Assembly: GCA_019912965.1 (NCBI GenBank)
Contig: JAIOHM010000139.1
Span: 1 to 64,000 of the forward strand
Length of the DNA stretch: 64,000 nt
Direction of reading: 5' to 3'
Source of the DNA: Anaerolineae bacterium
GTDB lineage: Bacteria; Chloroflexota; Anaerolineae; Aggregatilineales; Phototrophicaceae
Under the pieces are notes generated by a model, which was not told the DNA's origin, did not search any database, and was given only the letters and a program-made list of their open reading frames with translations. Shown in pieces: positions 45,465 to 54,795 of this stretch (the stretch's first letter is position 1; every line of letters begins with the position of its first letter). The translations under genes and the position numbers were made by a program.

Positions 45465-46493
45465 TTATTGCAACGGATTGATTACACCATCAATGGCATA
45501 GATCACACCATTAGCGAGTCGAATGTCCCACAGGATCGGCGCGCCTTCGATTTCCCAGTACCCACTGTCGGTTTCGCTAAATTGGAGCGCCACTGGCTTG
45601 CCCGTGAGCGTTGTCAGCGTTTCATGATTTGGGAGTACATAAGGTGGTAAGTTTTGGGCAACGATATGACTCGATAGTAGTTCGTGCAACTGATCGGCAT
45701 CTACCGGAAGTTCAGCAAAACTATCCAGCACCTCGTTGGTTGGCAGAAAGAGCGTGAATGTACCTCCATCCGTGACTGCATCCAGCAAATTTGTCGTGCG
45801 AAGGGCTTCTGCAATGGGGGCGAAATGTGCGCCTGCATCAATCGATTGTAGATAACTGGCAATCGTCAGATTGCTGGAACGATGGAAGATGACGTTCAAA
45901 TTACGATTTACAACGCCCAGTAAGGTGGCATTCGATAGTGGTGTAAACGATTCGGAATAGGTTTCATCCCCCAAATGACCTGTCAGGGTGAAATCGGTCA
46001 GCGGCAGACCGATAAAATCGTAAGCACCAGCAGGAACCGATTCAATCACCAACATATCGTCAAGATAGATGTCGCGGATTGGATCAGCCGTCAGGTTCAC
46101 CACAATCGCTGCGCTGTTGGCTACTTCCAACGGCAGTCCAGCCTCATCAATGATGGTAAAGGAGACATGATCGGTGTAATCGCCTTCAGCAATCACGGTG
46201 TAGCTGCGTCCCGCTTCTACTGAGAGTATCGTTGATGCAGTGGCCTTCTCATGATCGACAATGATTGTTTTCAGTGTATGTTGGCCGGGTGCAAGTTGGA
46301 TGTAATCCGTCACAAACGGAAAGCTGATACTTTCGAAAACAACCGTGTCATCAACCTGTATATCCACTGTCGCACTTAATTCCGGGATGAACGACATCTG
46401 CATCACACGCAATTGTGCAAAATCTTCCTGTGCGCCGGAGAGCCTCACCATAACCAGCATCAAGACGAAAGCAAACCCCAATTTCTTTACCAT
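45465..46493 (-). CDS. secreted DUF4397 and fasciclin (FAS1) domain protein
   Basis: 342 residues with signal peptide (MVKKLGFAFVLMLVMVRLSGAQ). Residues about 28-225 resemble the DUF4397 beta-sandwich (two similar halves, LRVMQMSFIPELSATVDIQVDD and AAIVVNLTADPIRDIYLDDML). Residues about 225-342 form a FAS1 domain (IAEALRTTNLLDAVTDGGTFTLFLPTNEVLDSF, the HIV-type box SSHIVAQNL, ANGVIYAIDGVINP). FAS1 domains mediate adhesion. The start at 46493 has AAGGAG eight bases upstream. Second gene of a two-gene operon, ten bases after its partner. Confidence 0.85.
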   Translation of the reverse strand: MVKKLGFAFVLMLVMVRLSGAQEDFAQLRVMQMSFIPELSATVDIQVDDTVVFESISFPFVTDYIQLAPGQHTLKTIIVDHEKATASTILSVEAGRSYTVIAEGDYTDHVSFTIIDEAGLPLEVANSAAIVVNLTADPIRDIYLDDMLVIESVPAGAYDFIGLPLTDFTLTGHLGDETYSESFTPLSNATLLGVVNRNLNVIFHRSSNLTIASYLQSIDAGAHFAPIAEALRTTNLLDAVTDGGTFTLFLPTNEVLDSFAELPVDADQLHELLSSHIVAQNLPPYVLPNHETLTTLTGKPVALQFSETDSGYWEIEGAPILWDIRLANGVIYAIDGVINPLQ

Positions 46494-46503
46494 TGGGTAC
46501 TCC

Positions 46504-47043
46504 TTATCGGGCAGCAATCGTGATTGTGCCGCTTTCCCCAACCGAGCGACCATCGACAAACTGAACCTGGCTGGAAACGGTTACGTCGGCCAGATACAGG
46601 TCGGCATATGCGCCAGATACAGACAGAATTACACCAGACGCTTCGATGTTAGCTTGCTCTGCACCTTCGGGGCGATGGAAACTCCCGGCATAATACCCTT
46701 CGATTTGACCTTGTTCGGTTTCAATCGTGAACATCACCGTGACCGGATGGAAAGTTGGCGATGGATTCAGGGTTACTTCGCTCACACGGGCGGAAATGTT
46801 CCCGGCAAATGTTCCGCTGATCTCACCGGCTGCCATAATGCGAAACGCCATACGACCATCGGTAAGCGGTTCAATGGTTGGTGGGCCAGCAGCTCCGGTG
46901 CTGAATTGAAGCACAACCGGTTCACTTGATAAAGCAAGCGGCTCAATCATGTCTCCCTCCTGTGCCGTGACTGTGCCAAGCGCAGCGAGCATAACGACAA
47001 CACAGATGACCAACATTTGTACGAAACGGTTTCGATTCTTCAT
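46504..47043 (-). CDS. secreted protein of unknown function
   Basis: 179 residues with signal peptide (FVQMLVICVVVMLAALGTVTAQ). The rest is a beta-rich domain with no family I can name: RMAFRIMAAGEISGTFAGNISARVSEVTLNP, VMFTIETEQGQIEGYYAGSFH, SGTITIAAR. The start at 47043 follows GGAG. First gene of the operon with the FAS1 protein, transcribed away from the STAND regulator. Confidence 0.75.
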   Translation of the reverse strand: MKNRNRFVQMLVICVVVMLAALGTVTAQEGDMIEPLALSSEPVVLQFSTGAAGPPTIEPLTDGRMAFRIMAAGEISGTFAGNISARVSEVTLNPSPTFHPVTVMFTIETEQGQIEGYYAGSFHRPEGAEQANIEASGVILSVSGAYADLYLADVTVSSQVQFVDGRSVGESGTITIAAR

Positions 47044-47189
47044 GGTTTTCTCCACAAGCTGATTAATCGATGTTTCCAATTAATCACGTTGTGGGCGCAA
47101 ACCGAAGACATTATCCGCACAAAAAATCGTACACTTCAAGTTTATCATGTTAGACTTGTTACAAAAATTCGTTTGGCAAGGCGCAACCG

Positions 47190-49538
47190 ATGGTACAGGA
47201 AATCACCTTCGCACAATGGCTCAAAAGTCGCCGTCGTATCCTTGATCTCACACAGCAGGCATTGGCAGAACAGGTCAATTGTTCAGCAGAAATGATTTAC
47301 AGAATCGAAGCCGGGCAGCGCCGACCATCCACTCAAATTGCCCAATTACTGGGGCAAGTCCTAAACATTCAAGCAGCCGAAATGGATGCTTTTATCCGGT
47401 TCGCACGGACTCAAAAGCCTACCAAAATACACGCGCAGCATGTTGAGATCACCCCTTGGCGAGATGCTTTCGTCCCAAGCAATAACCTCCCGCTGCAACT
47501 GACCACGCTCATCGGGCGCAAACAACATCTGGTGGATGCAATCAGCCGTCTGCGACAGGATGCGGTTCGACTCTTGACTCTGGTTGGCCCGCCGGGCATT
47601 GGCAAAACACGTCTTGCTGTCCAATTGGGGAATGATGTGCTGTTAGATTTTCCTGACGGTGTATTCCTAGTCGAACTTGCATCAACCACCCATGCTGACC
47701 GTGTGATTCTGGCAATCGCTCATACGCTGGGAATTGCGCTAACAGACCACAAAAAGCCAAAAGACAGCCTTCATACATATCTCCATGACCGCCAATTGCT
47801 GCTCATTCTCGATAATTTTGAGCAGATACTCGACGCCGCCCCCGATATTCAGGCCATGCTGGCAACTTGCCCACTGGTTAAAGTGATTGTCACGAGCCGT
47901 GCTCCGCTTCGCATCCGGGGTGAACACCAATTCCCGGTTGACTCGCTTTCGCTGCCAGGGCGGATTGATGATCTGAATATTCAGGGTCTTGCCGGATTCG
48001 CCGCCGTGCAGTTGTTTATGGAACGGGCTAAAGCGGTGCATCCAGATTTTGAACTTACACCCCAGAATGCTCCCCACATCGCAGCTATTTGCGCCCGACT
48101 CGAAGGATTACCGTTAGCGATTGAAATTGTGGCAACCCAAATAACGATTCTCCAACCAGAGGAAATACTTAACTACCTAACCGGACGAAGCCTCTTGGAA
48201 AGTCAAGGCATGATCGATAATGACCAACGTCATCATTCTTTAGCTGCCGCAATCAATTGGAGCTTCCGACTTCTGAATACAGATGAGCAGGAATTCTTTT
48301 GCCGATTGGGCGTTTTTGCGAATGGTTGCGCGATGGAAGCGGCACAATCGGTCTGTCAGCCACAGGGCGACATCGTACTGATGTTATCCAAGCTGGTTGG
48401 TATGAATCTTATTAAACGAGAGACAGTCACCCACGACACATCACGCTACCGACTGCTGGAAATCATTCGTCAATTTGCCCAGCAAGAATTACAAACCAGG
48501 GGCGAATGGAAAACGATTCAAGAGCGCCATGCTGCCTATTTCCATAACTTTGTGCTAGAGCATGAAACCAGCGTCCGAACCAATGGACAAGTCATTGGGT
48601 TAGAAAAGGTTGAGCGTGAACACGATAATATCCAAACAGCCATTGAGTATTTCATTGCAGCGCGCCTTTGGCAAAAAGGACTTGAACTCGTAAACGCAAT
48701 GATTGAATTTTGGGTCTATCACAATCACATTATTGTCGGGTTGCGTTACACAACCACGCTTTTAGATTGGACGGCCAGTGATGCAACTTTGAGCCATGCC
48801 CGTACTCATGCCCTGAACGGTGCGGCAATTATGTCGTATTTCGCCGGGGATTTTCCTGCAATCGGCCCGTATGCTGAAAAGGCGCTGGCATCCGCAAAAC
48901 TTGTGAACAGCAGCCGAGACATTGCTATGGCTTGTACGACTTTGGGTATGCAAAACGGCGGCATGGGCAATTTTGAGGCAGCGATTCGTTATTTTGAACA
49001 GGGGATAGATGCCGTTAAATATGAGGATTTACCGTGGGAAACCGCGAGTCTATGGAACGGACTTGGAGAAGTGGAGCGCAGTCAAGGGCATTATGAAGCT
49101 GCATTGAAGTATTATTCGACCGCATTAGACCTCTCAGACGGAATGGGTAATCTCTGGCTTTCCGCCCACATACTGGACAACATCGGTCACACCGCTTACT
49201 CGCAGGGGCGTTATGATATGGCGGACGCCCACATTCGCCGGAGTATGGAAGCCAGTATCGCTCTGGGGGATGAGCGTGGGATTGCAATGTGTCTTGAGAA
49301 GTTGGGGGGTATTGCCATAGCGCGAAAACAATTGGAACTGGCAGCGCGATTACTGGGTGCGGCAGAGGCACTGCGTGAAACTAAAAACACGCCCATTGAA
49401 GGTATGGACGCTGCTGATTATCAGCAATTTGTTGAACAGTTACATCAACAACTTGCCGCTGATGTCCTCGAAGTGGTGTGGAATGAAGGGCGCTCCCTTC
49501 CACTTTCCCAGATTATCGATCAAGCATTGGAAAACTGA
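47190..49538 (+). CDS. XRE-NB-ARC-TPR STAND-family transcriptional regulator
   Basis: 782 residues. Residues 8-65 are an XRE-type helix-turn-helix (LTQQALAEQVNCSAEMIYRIEAGQRRPS). Residues about 105-400 are a STAND NTPase: Walker A GPPGIGKT (133-140), Walker B LLLILDNFEQIL, sensor VIVTSRAPLRI, GLPLAIEIVA. From about 520 to the end are TPR-type helices (GLGEVERSQGHYEAALKYYSTALDLSDG, DNIGHTAYSQGRYDMADAHI). Such proteins switch on nucleotide exchange after an effector binds the repeats. The divergent secreted/FAS1 operon starting 146 bases away is a plausible target. Ribosome binding site weak. Confidence 0.88.
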   Translation: MVQEITFAQWLKSRRRILDLTQQALAEQVNCSAEMIYRIEAGQRRPSTQIAQLLGQVLNIQAAEMDAFIRFARTQKPTKIHAQHVEITPWRDAFVPSNNLPLQLTTLIGRKQHLVDAISRLRQDAVRLLTLVGPPGIGKTRLAVQLGNDVLLDFPDGVFLVELASTTHADRVILAIAHTLGIALTDHKKPKDSLHTYLHDRQLLLILDNFEQILDAAPDIQAMLATCPLVKVIVTSRAPLRIRGEHQFPVDSLSLPGRIDDLNIQGLAGFAAVQLFMERAKAVHPDFELTPQNAPHIAAICARLEGLPLAIEIVATQITILQPEEILNYLTGRSLLESQGMIDNDQRHHSLAAAINWSFRLLNTDEQEFFCRLGVFANGCAMEAAQSVCQPQGDIVLMLSKLVGMNLIKRETVTHDTSRYRLLEIIRQFAQQELQTRGEWKTIQERHAAYFHNFVLEHETSVRTNGQVIGLEKVEREHDNIQTAIEYFIAARLWQKGLELVNAMIEFWVYHNHIIVGLRYTTTLLDWTASDATLSHARTHALNGAAIMSYFAGDFPAIGPYAEKALASAKLVNSSRDIAMACTTLGMQNGGMGNFEAAIRYFEQGIDAVKYEDLPWETASLWNGLGEVERSQGHYEAALKYYSTALDLSDGMGNLWLSAHILDNIGHTAYSQGRYDMADAHIRRSMEASIALGDERGIAMCLEKLGGIAIARKQLELAARLLGAAEALRETKNTPIEGMDAADYQQFVEQLHQQLAADVLEVVWNEGRSLPLSQIIDQALEN

Positions 49539-49543
49539 GATCA

Positions 49544-49568
49544 GGGGTGCAACAACATGCTGCACCCC
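49544..49568. terminator. hairpin between convergent genes
   Basis: GGGGTGCA and TGCACCCC with a 9-base loop, between the STAND regulator and the convergent DUF4139-like gene. Sequence is a variant of the GGGGCGCAACATG palindrome family. Confidence 0.6.
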
Positions 49569-49580
49569 ACAGAAATTTTC

Positions 49581-51032
49581 TTAGCGTGACCACGTATAGC
49601 GGACAGTGTAGGTGATGACGGTTTCACCACCGGGCGGGACATCCACACGGAATTCAATCGTAGCCGAGTCGGTCTGGGTGTATTCAGCCGAAGCATTCAG
49701 GATTTCCCAGTTGCTCCAGCGCGAGAGGTGTTCCGGCACACGAATCTGCACGGTGGCATCCTCTTTGCGGTTGCGGAGGGTAATCTGATAGGTTTCTTCC
49801 AGCACATTGCTGCCCAGATACTGGAAGCTGGTCTGTATGCGTTCGCCCACCAGATCGAAAGCGTTGCCGAGTTTGAAGCGGATCATTTCGCCTTCGGGGG
49901 TATGGTCGATGGTGTTTTCGCCAATCAGCAGCGCCGCGCCATCCACATCTTCCTGATACACGCGAACACGTCCAGCGGGTAAATCTGCACCGAGGCCGTT
50001 TTCTTCACCCGTGCTGAATTCCAGCCAGTTCTGCACATCAGTGAGTCCGGTTTGGCCGTAGTATTGATCCGTGACCGGGCCGTAGTAGCCGTAGAAAGGC
50101 GCACTCGAATCGTACACATAGTAAGTCGTGGCGGGAATATCTGCGCCAGTGACGAACTCGACCTGTTTGGTTTCGTTGTTGGCAACCGTGACGGGGCGGC
50201 CAATTTCGTAGAGTTTGTATTCGGAAATATCGCGCTGGACGACCTGAGGCGAGGAAGTGGGCATCGCTGCCATATCGACCGCGCCGTTGGCATATAACAT
50301 TTCCTCGCGCTGGACGCGGTTGACATCCCCCGCGATGAGCTTGACCTGAGCATCGGTGAAGGTTGCGCCGCTGGTGTTGTTCAGGGTAATCCAGCCGTTG
50401 AGATTCAAGTTGGTGTTATCGGTCGCCAGCAGCAGGATGTAGTCGGCTGTCCAGTTCATGCCGCTGGTGAGGTAGGTCAGTTCGACATTCTGGCTGCCGC
50501 CTGCAACGCTGTTCAAAATCCAGCGCAGGGTGGGACGGGTGACAAGGCCCTCCGGCAGCGAGGGGAAGCGGATGTCGCGGACGCTGTCCAGACCGATGAC
50601 CACAATCTGCCCATCCGCCTGTTTGATGATGATTTCTTCATAGGTGCTGCTCAGCAACTGGCCTTCAAAAATCGTGCCGTCGTCGCCTGTAATGACGATC
50701 TGTTCATCCAGATAACGCTGTAAAAGAGCGCTGCTGCCAACCAGATCATAGACATAATTCTGTTCCAGAACAGTCGTGCCGAGTGGGTCGGTCAGGGATT
50801 TGAAGCTGACAGATGTCGCGTCAATACCCGTAGCAACATCTGTGAAATCCAGCGTATTGATGCCGGTTTGCAAGTCGAAGGTGCGGCGATCCTGTACCAG
50901 CGCCGTGCCCTGATTGTAAATGGTCAGGCTGACACCTTCGGGCTGGGACTCCTGTGCGGCGGCGGGGATGACCAGCATTCCAGCCAGCGCGAACAGGGCA
51001 ACTATGAGGGTGATCGGGAGCAGTTTTCGCAT
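49581..51032 (-). CDS. secreted DUF4139-like protein
   Basis: 483 residues with signal peptide (MRKLLPITLIVALFALAGMLVIPAAAQ). The domain pattern (VSLTIYNQGTALVQDRRTFDLQTGINTLDFTDVA, YLTSGMNWTADYILLL, TGATFTDAQVKLIAGDVN, TYQITLRNRKEDATVQIRVPEHL) is typical of DUF4139-containing exported proteins; function unknown. Ribosome binding site AGGAAG. Downstream of another secreted-protein gene on the same strand, separated by a palindrome. Confidence 0.82.
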   Translation of the reverse strand: MRKLLPITLIVALFALAGMLVIPAAAQESQPEGVSLTIYNQGTALVQDRRTFDLQTGINTLDFTDVATGIDATSVSFKSLTDPLGTTVLEQNYVYDLVGSSALLQRYLDEQIVITGDDGTIFEGQLLSSTYEEIIIKQADGQIVVIGLDSVRDIRFPSLPEGLVTRPTLRWILNSVAGGSQNVELTYLTSGMNWTADYILLLATDNTNLNLNGWITLNNTSGATFTDAQVKLIAGDVNRVQREEMLYANGAVDMAAMPTSSPQVVQRDISEYKLYEIGRPVTVANNETKQVEFVTGADIPATTYYVYDSSAPFYGYYGPVTDQYYGQTGLTDVQNWLEFSTGEENGLGADLPAGRVRVYQEDVDGAALLIGENTIDHTPEGEMIRFKLGNAFDLVGERIQTSFQYLGSNVLEETYQITLRNRKEDATVQIRVPEHLSRWSNWEILNASAEYTQTDSATIEFRVDVPPGGETVITYTVRYTWSR

Positions 51033-51070
51033 GATTTTCTTCCTGTCCTTTCAAATGGTGTCGGATTAAA

Positions 51071-51096
51071 GGGAGGGTTTCAAACCCTCCCCTACA
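51071..51096. repeat. palindrome GGGAGGGTTT / AAACCCTCCC followed by CTAC
   Basis: Ten-base perfect stem around a single C, between two minus-strand genes; resembles 25204-25234 and may be a terminator of the upstream gene. Confidence 0.65.
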
Positions 51097-51103
51097 GCGA
51101 TTT

Positions 51104-51571
51104 TTAAACGGTGACTTCGATGATTGTGCCGTTTACGTCGATCTGGTACGTGCCGGGTTCGAATGTGCCATCCAGCTTTATGCTTTCGTTATAGGGCAGC
51201 AGAATCATGGCGCACATAATGTCCGGCGGGAGTTCACGGTAAATCCTGACGGTGACGTTATTACCATCGCGGGTTTGCTCGACGATGACCGGGAATTCGC
51301 AGCCGTCGGGTTGAGCACCGCTGACGTTGAGCGCGATTTGCGCCGGAAAGGATTCCATAATCAGGGCATCGACGCTATCGATGGTGGTCAATACCTGCGC
51401 TGCATTCGTCCCCGGCGGTGTTGGGCGCACTTCGCCGCCGCCCTGACCATCGCCTGTACTACCTGAATCTGGCAGCAGGCCGCCTCCAAAAATGGCGGTC
51501 AGGGCGAAAAACAAGCCGAGGAACAACCGGATGAACATCTCGGTCGGGTTGGTAGGGGCAGGATCAATCAT
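51104..51571 (-). CDS. small membrane-anchored extracellular protein, unknown
   Basis: 155 residues. The start at 51571 follows AAGGAG. One membrane segment near residues 13-30 (FIRLFLGLFFALTAIFGGGLL), a Gly/Pro/Thr linker (SGSTGDGQGGGEVRPTPPG), then a beta-sheet domain (PAQIALNVSGAQPDGCEFPVIVEQTRDGNNVTVRIYRELPPDIMCAMI, FEPGTYQIDVNGT). Two Cys may form a disulphide. This architecture recurs in Chloroflexota as unannotated inhibitor-like domains. No function assigned. Confidence 0.7.
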   Translation of the reverse strand: MIDPAPTNPTEMFIRLFLGLFFALTAIFGGGLLPDSGSTGDGQGGGEVRPTPPGTNAAQVLTTIDSVDALIMESFPAQIALNVSGAQPDGCEFPVIVEQTRDGNNVTVRIYRELPPDIMCAMILLPYNESIKLDGTFEPGTYQIDVNGTIIEVTV

Positions 51572-51738
51572 GGTACACACTCCTTCGCAATCATGGTTTG
51601 CCTCTACTGTACTGGAATAGAGACGTCCGTGCGCGTGGTTTTGTTCCAAGAAGCGGGAAGGAGATTCTTCACCCAGTCCCGCATGTGAGAGGCTTCGCTC
51701 AGGTTTCGCAGAGTCTTATTTGAAATCGGGGTTATGCT

Positions 51739-51767
51739 GTAGGGGCGAACGGCCTGTTCGCCCCTAC
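51739..51767. repeat. GGGGCG palindrome
   Basis: GTAGGGGCGAAC and GTTCGCCCCTAC, perfect 12-base stem around GGCCT, in the 250-base gap between two minus-strand genes. Confidence 0.82.
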
Positions 51768-51818
51768 CATGCTCTATAGATCAGAACGCGATTTTAGGTC
51801 GATGCTTAGGTAGAGGAA

Positions 51819-52556
51819 TTAGCCAGAAAAATGAAAGGGCAGCACGGCACCCGTCACGAAACGCCCGGCTTCTGAAGCCAGGAAGGCGATGCTTTCGGCA
51901 ATATCCTGAGGAGAAGTTGTGGGGCGCTTTTGCCATGCTTCCCTGTGCTGGCTTTGCTCTATAGCTTCAGTCAGCGACTCGATTTCCGCAACAGGGCCGG
52001 GTGCAACCACGTTCAAGGTCACACCATGTGACCACGCATGAGGCTGCGCACCAAGAATGGCTTCTAATCGGGTAGCTTTAGCGACATTGTATGCATAAGC
52101 TGGAGAAGGCAGACGGGGATTCATCCCGATAGCAATGATCCGCCCCCAGCGCTGCTGGTACATGTGTGGCAGCAGCAAGGGTAACAGGTGTAGTATAGGC
52201 GCCGCTTCTCGTTGAATATCGTCAAGAACTGTACCCGCGTCCAGAACATCCGGTGTTTCAGGATGCCAACCCGCACCGGGGTTAATGACACCAATATCCA
52301 CGCGGCCAAATCGTTCGACAGTGGTCGCCACTAAATGCTTACAACCCTCTGCTTCGAATATGTTGGCTTGAACTGCCAACGCACTGCCGCCCGCATTATT
52401 AATGTATGCCGCCACCTGAGAAGCTGCTTCTCCATTGCTCTGATAGTTGACCACTACCCTTGCACCTTCACGCGCAAGGGTCAGCGCTGTGCTGCACCCG
52501 ATACCGCTGCTTGCACCAGTGACAACAGCCACTTTCCCAGAACACATCGCGTTCAT
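51819..52556 (-). CDS. short-chain dehydrogenase/reductase family protein with atypical active site
   Basis: 245 residues. Rossmann motif VTGASSGIGCSTAL; NNAG region reads VINPGAG; the YxxxK pair is present in AYNVAKAT; C-terminal SEAGRFVTGAVLPFHFSG. The Ser normally about 13 residues before the active-site Tyr appears to be replaced (segment IAIGMNPRLP), and NNAG has become NPGAG, so catalysis may be altered or lost. The start at 52556 is set by GGGAG. Same strand as the rraA-like gene but separated by 92 bases with a palindrome. Confidence 0.8.
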   Translation of the reverse strand: MNAMCSGKVAVVTGASSGIGCSTALTLAREGARVVVNYQSNGEAASQVAAYINNAGGSALAVQANIFEAEGCKHLVATTVERFGRVDIGVINPGAGWHPETPDVLDAGTVLDDIQREAAPILHLLPLLLPHMYQQRWGRIIAIGMNPRLPSPAYAYNVAKATRLEAILGAQPHAWSHGVTLNVVAPGPVAEIESLTEAIEQSQHREAWQKRPTTSPQDIAESIAFLASEAGRFVTGAVLPFHFSG

Positions 52557-52580
52557 GAAAACTGCTCCCACCTGCTTAAA

Positions 52581-52608
52581 GTAGGGATGAGACATGTCTC
52601 GTCCCTAC
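52581..52608. repeat. GTAGGGATGAG palindrome
   Basis: GTAGGGATGAGACA and TGTCTCGTCCCTAC, one G-T wobble, no loop; variant of the palindrome family with the conserved GTAGGG/CCCTAC ends. Confidence 0.8.
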
Positions 52609-52648
52609 AAAACGACCTTTTGAAATAACACTCTGTAATGTGGAATGC

Positions 52649-53275
52649 TTAATCCCGAAAACCTTTATCGCGGAGGATGGCTTCGATGCGTTCGCGGTGC
52701 TGTGCTTCCCACTGTTCCAATGTTTGGGCGGCGTCTTTGAGGGCGCGGCGCTGGGCATCTTTAAGTACATCATCCGCCCGTGAAGCTGGAACGACTACAA
52801 TACCTTCTTCATCCGCCACTACCACGTCACCGGGCGAAACCGCGACTCCGCCGCAAGTGATGGGCTGGTTCAACGGCTGGATAATTTCTTTGCCGCCGGG
52901 AATGGGGATGACCCCGCGCGCAAACACCGGAAAACGATTCGCGCGTGCTTCGGCAAGGTCACGAATCACACCATCAATCACGAAAGCGGCGATGCCGTGT
53001 TTTTGGGCGACGGCGCATACATTGCCACCTGCGACCGCATAATCCATATCGCCACCCGTCTCCACCACGATAACAGAACCGGGGGCGGCGCGGTAAATGG
53101 CGGCATGGAGCATCAAATTATCGCCGGGGGCACAGCGCACGGTATAAGCCGGGCCAGCGACACGGGGCATATCTGACCATAACGGGCGGATGCCAGTATC
53201 CATTACGCGGTCACGCGAAAGTACATCCGCTAAGGTTGTCGGGGAAAGTTGTTGAAAAGCGGTGTAATCGGTCAT
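52649..53275 (-). CDS. RraA-like protein (4-hydroxy-4-methyl-2-oxoglutarate aldolase / DlpA family)
   Basis: 208 residues. Core signature APGDNLMLHAAIYRAAPGSVIVVETGGDMDYAVAGGNVCAVAQKHGIAAFVIDGVIRD with the Arg-Asp pair that binds metal-bound pyruvate in aldolase members, then VVSPGDVVVADEEGIVVVP. Members are either class II pyruvate aldolases or RNase E regulators. Presence of VIDGVIRD and the catabolic neighbourhood (two aminotransferases, dehydrogenases) favour an aldolase or decarboxylase. Start at 53275 after AGGAGG. Confidence 0.85.
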   Translation of the reverse strand: MTDYTAFQQLSPTTLADVLSRDRVMDTGIRPLWSDMPRVAGPAYTVRCAPGDNLMLHAAIYRAAPGSVIVVETGGDMDYAVAGGNVCAVAQKHGIAAFVIDGVIRDLAEARANRFPVFARGVIPIPGGKEIIQPLNQPITCGGVAVSPGDVVVADEEGIVVVPASRADDVLKDAQRRALKDAAQTLEQWEAQHRERIEAILRDKGFRD

Positions 53276-53325
53276 GATTTCCTCCTGTGCGATCCGTAAA
53301 GATACCACAGAATTTGCGCCGCTTC

Positions 53326-53358
53326 CGCCTCTGCAATCTATGCAAAATTGCAGAGGCG
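53326..53358. terminator. perfect 12-bp hairpin between gabT-like and rraA-like genes
   Basis: CGCCTCTGCAAT (53326-53337) and ATTGCAGAGGCG (53347-53358), 9-base loop, downstream of the aminotransferase stop codon on the minus strand; no T-run. Confidence 0.55.
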
Positions 53359-53373
53359 TTCATTGTAGATGGG

Positions 53374-54729
53374 TTATTGGGCAACGGCGCGGCGGCTGCT
53401 TTCGACTACGCGGATGGCTTCGGCAATCACGCCCATGCCCTCGTCCACCTGTTCATCGCTGATGTTGAGCGGCGGCAGGAAGCGAATACAGTTGCTAAAC
53501 AATCCGGCGCGGATGGCGATCAACCCGCGCTTGAAACACTCGGTCGTCACTTGCAGGGTTTCGTCACTGGCAGGTGTTTTCAAATCGCGGTCTTTCACCA
53601 GTTCGGTGAGCATCATGGCACCCAAACCGCGTACATCACCAATCAACGGGATTGCGGCCTGCAAATCCAGCAGATGTTCACGGATGCGCGCGCCAATCTG
53701 ATTGGCACGTTCGAGGAATTCCGGCTGCCGAATCATGTTGATGGCCTCGACTGCTGCCACACAAGCCAACGGATTGCCGCTGTAGGTGCCGCCCAATCCA
53801 CCGGGGTGCGGGCCATCCATAATTTCGGCTTTCCCGGTTACGGCGGCTAAGGGCATTCCCGCCGCCAGCGACTTGGCGGTGACGATCAAATCCGGGGCGA
53901 TGTTGTAATGCTCGACGGCGAACAATTTGCCTGTCCGTCCAAAGCCGCACTGCACTTCATCGGCTACATACACAATGCCGTGCTGGGTACACAGATCACG
54001 AATGCGCCCCAAAAATTTGGGTGGTGTGGCGATAAATCCGCCTTCGCCCTGCACCGTTTCGATCACCACTGCGGCGACGGCGCTGGGGTCAACCTGCGAT
54101 GTGAAGGCATATTCCAAACGCGCGATACAGTCGTCAATGTACTGTTCTTCGGTCATCCCAACAGGACGACGGTAAATATTGGGGAACGGCAGGCGGTAAA
54201 TCTCCGGCGCGAACGGGCCAAATCCCTTCTTGAACAAGCCATATTTGCTGGTCATCGCCAGCGTCAGATTCGTGCGCCCGTGATATGCACCCTCGAACAC
54301 GATGATGGCGGGGCGTCCGGTGGAAGCGCGGGCGATTTTGACGGCGGTTTCCAGCCCTTCCGCGCCGCTGTTGAGCAGCACCGTTTTCTTGGGAAAGTCG
54401 CCGGGGGTGACTTCGTTCATCAATTCGGCGACTTCCACATATGATGGATACGTGCCGACGATGGCGCACAGATGAATCAGATCGGCGGTTTGTTTCTGGA
54501 TGGCTTCGACCACATTAGGCGGGCAATGTCCTACTGCCAGCACACCGATTCCTCCGGCGAAATCCAGCAGGGTATTGCCATCCGCATCGGTGACGGCTGC
54601 GCCTTCGGCTTTGACGATAGCAACGGGCGTGAGTTTAGCCGCACCGCGTGGGGTAGCGGCTTCCCGGCGGGCTACCAGCGCCTTGCTGTTCGGGCCGGGA
54701 AGTTCGGTAACAAGATTAATGGTTGGCAT
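53374..54729 (-). CDS. class III aminotransferase, 4-aminobutyrate transaminase-like
   Basis: PLP enzyme of 451 residues transferring an omega-amino group to 2-oxoglutarate. Motifs: NSGAEGLETAVKIARASTGRPAIIVFEGAYHGRT, catalytic Asp in VYVADEVQCGFGRTG, PLP Lys in VTAKSLAAGMPLAAVTG. Full length and close in style to GabT; the actual amine donor cannot be fixed from sequence. A second paralogue lies 5 kb away. Ribosome binding site GGAAAAG. Confidence 0.9.
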   Translation of the reverse strand: MPTINLVTELPGPNSKALVARREAATPRGAAKLTPVAIVKAEGAAVTDADGNTLLDFAGGIGVLAVGHCPPNVVEAIQKQTADLIHLCAIVGTYPSYVEVAELMNEVTPGDFPKKTVLLNSGAEGLETAVKIARASTGRPAIIVFEGAYHGRTNLTLAMTSKYGLFKKGFGPFAPEIYRLPFPNIYRRPVGMTEEQYIDDCIARLEYAFTSQVDPSAVAAVVIETVQGEGGFIATPPKFLGRIRDLCTQHGIVYVADEVQCGFGRTGKLFAVEHYNIAPDLIVTAKSLAAGMPLAAVTGKAEIMDGPHPGGLGGTYSGNPLACVAAVEAINMIRQPEFLERANQIGARIREHLLDLQAAIPLIGDVRGLGAMMLTELVKDRDLKTPASDETLQVTTECFKRGLIAIRAGLFSNCIRFLPPLNISDEQVDEGMGVIAEAIRVVESSRRAVAQ

Positions 54730-54795
54730 GATCTTTTCCGCATGAACAATTTAGATGTCAGCCGATTGTAACATGCCAATTGGGGTTATTGGTTG

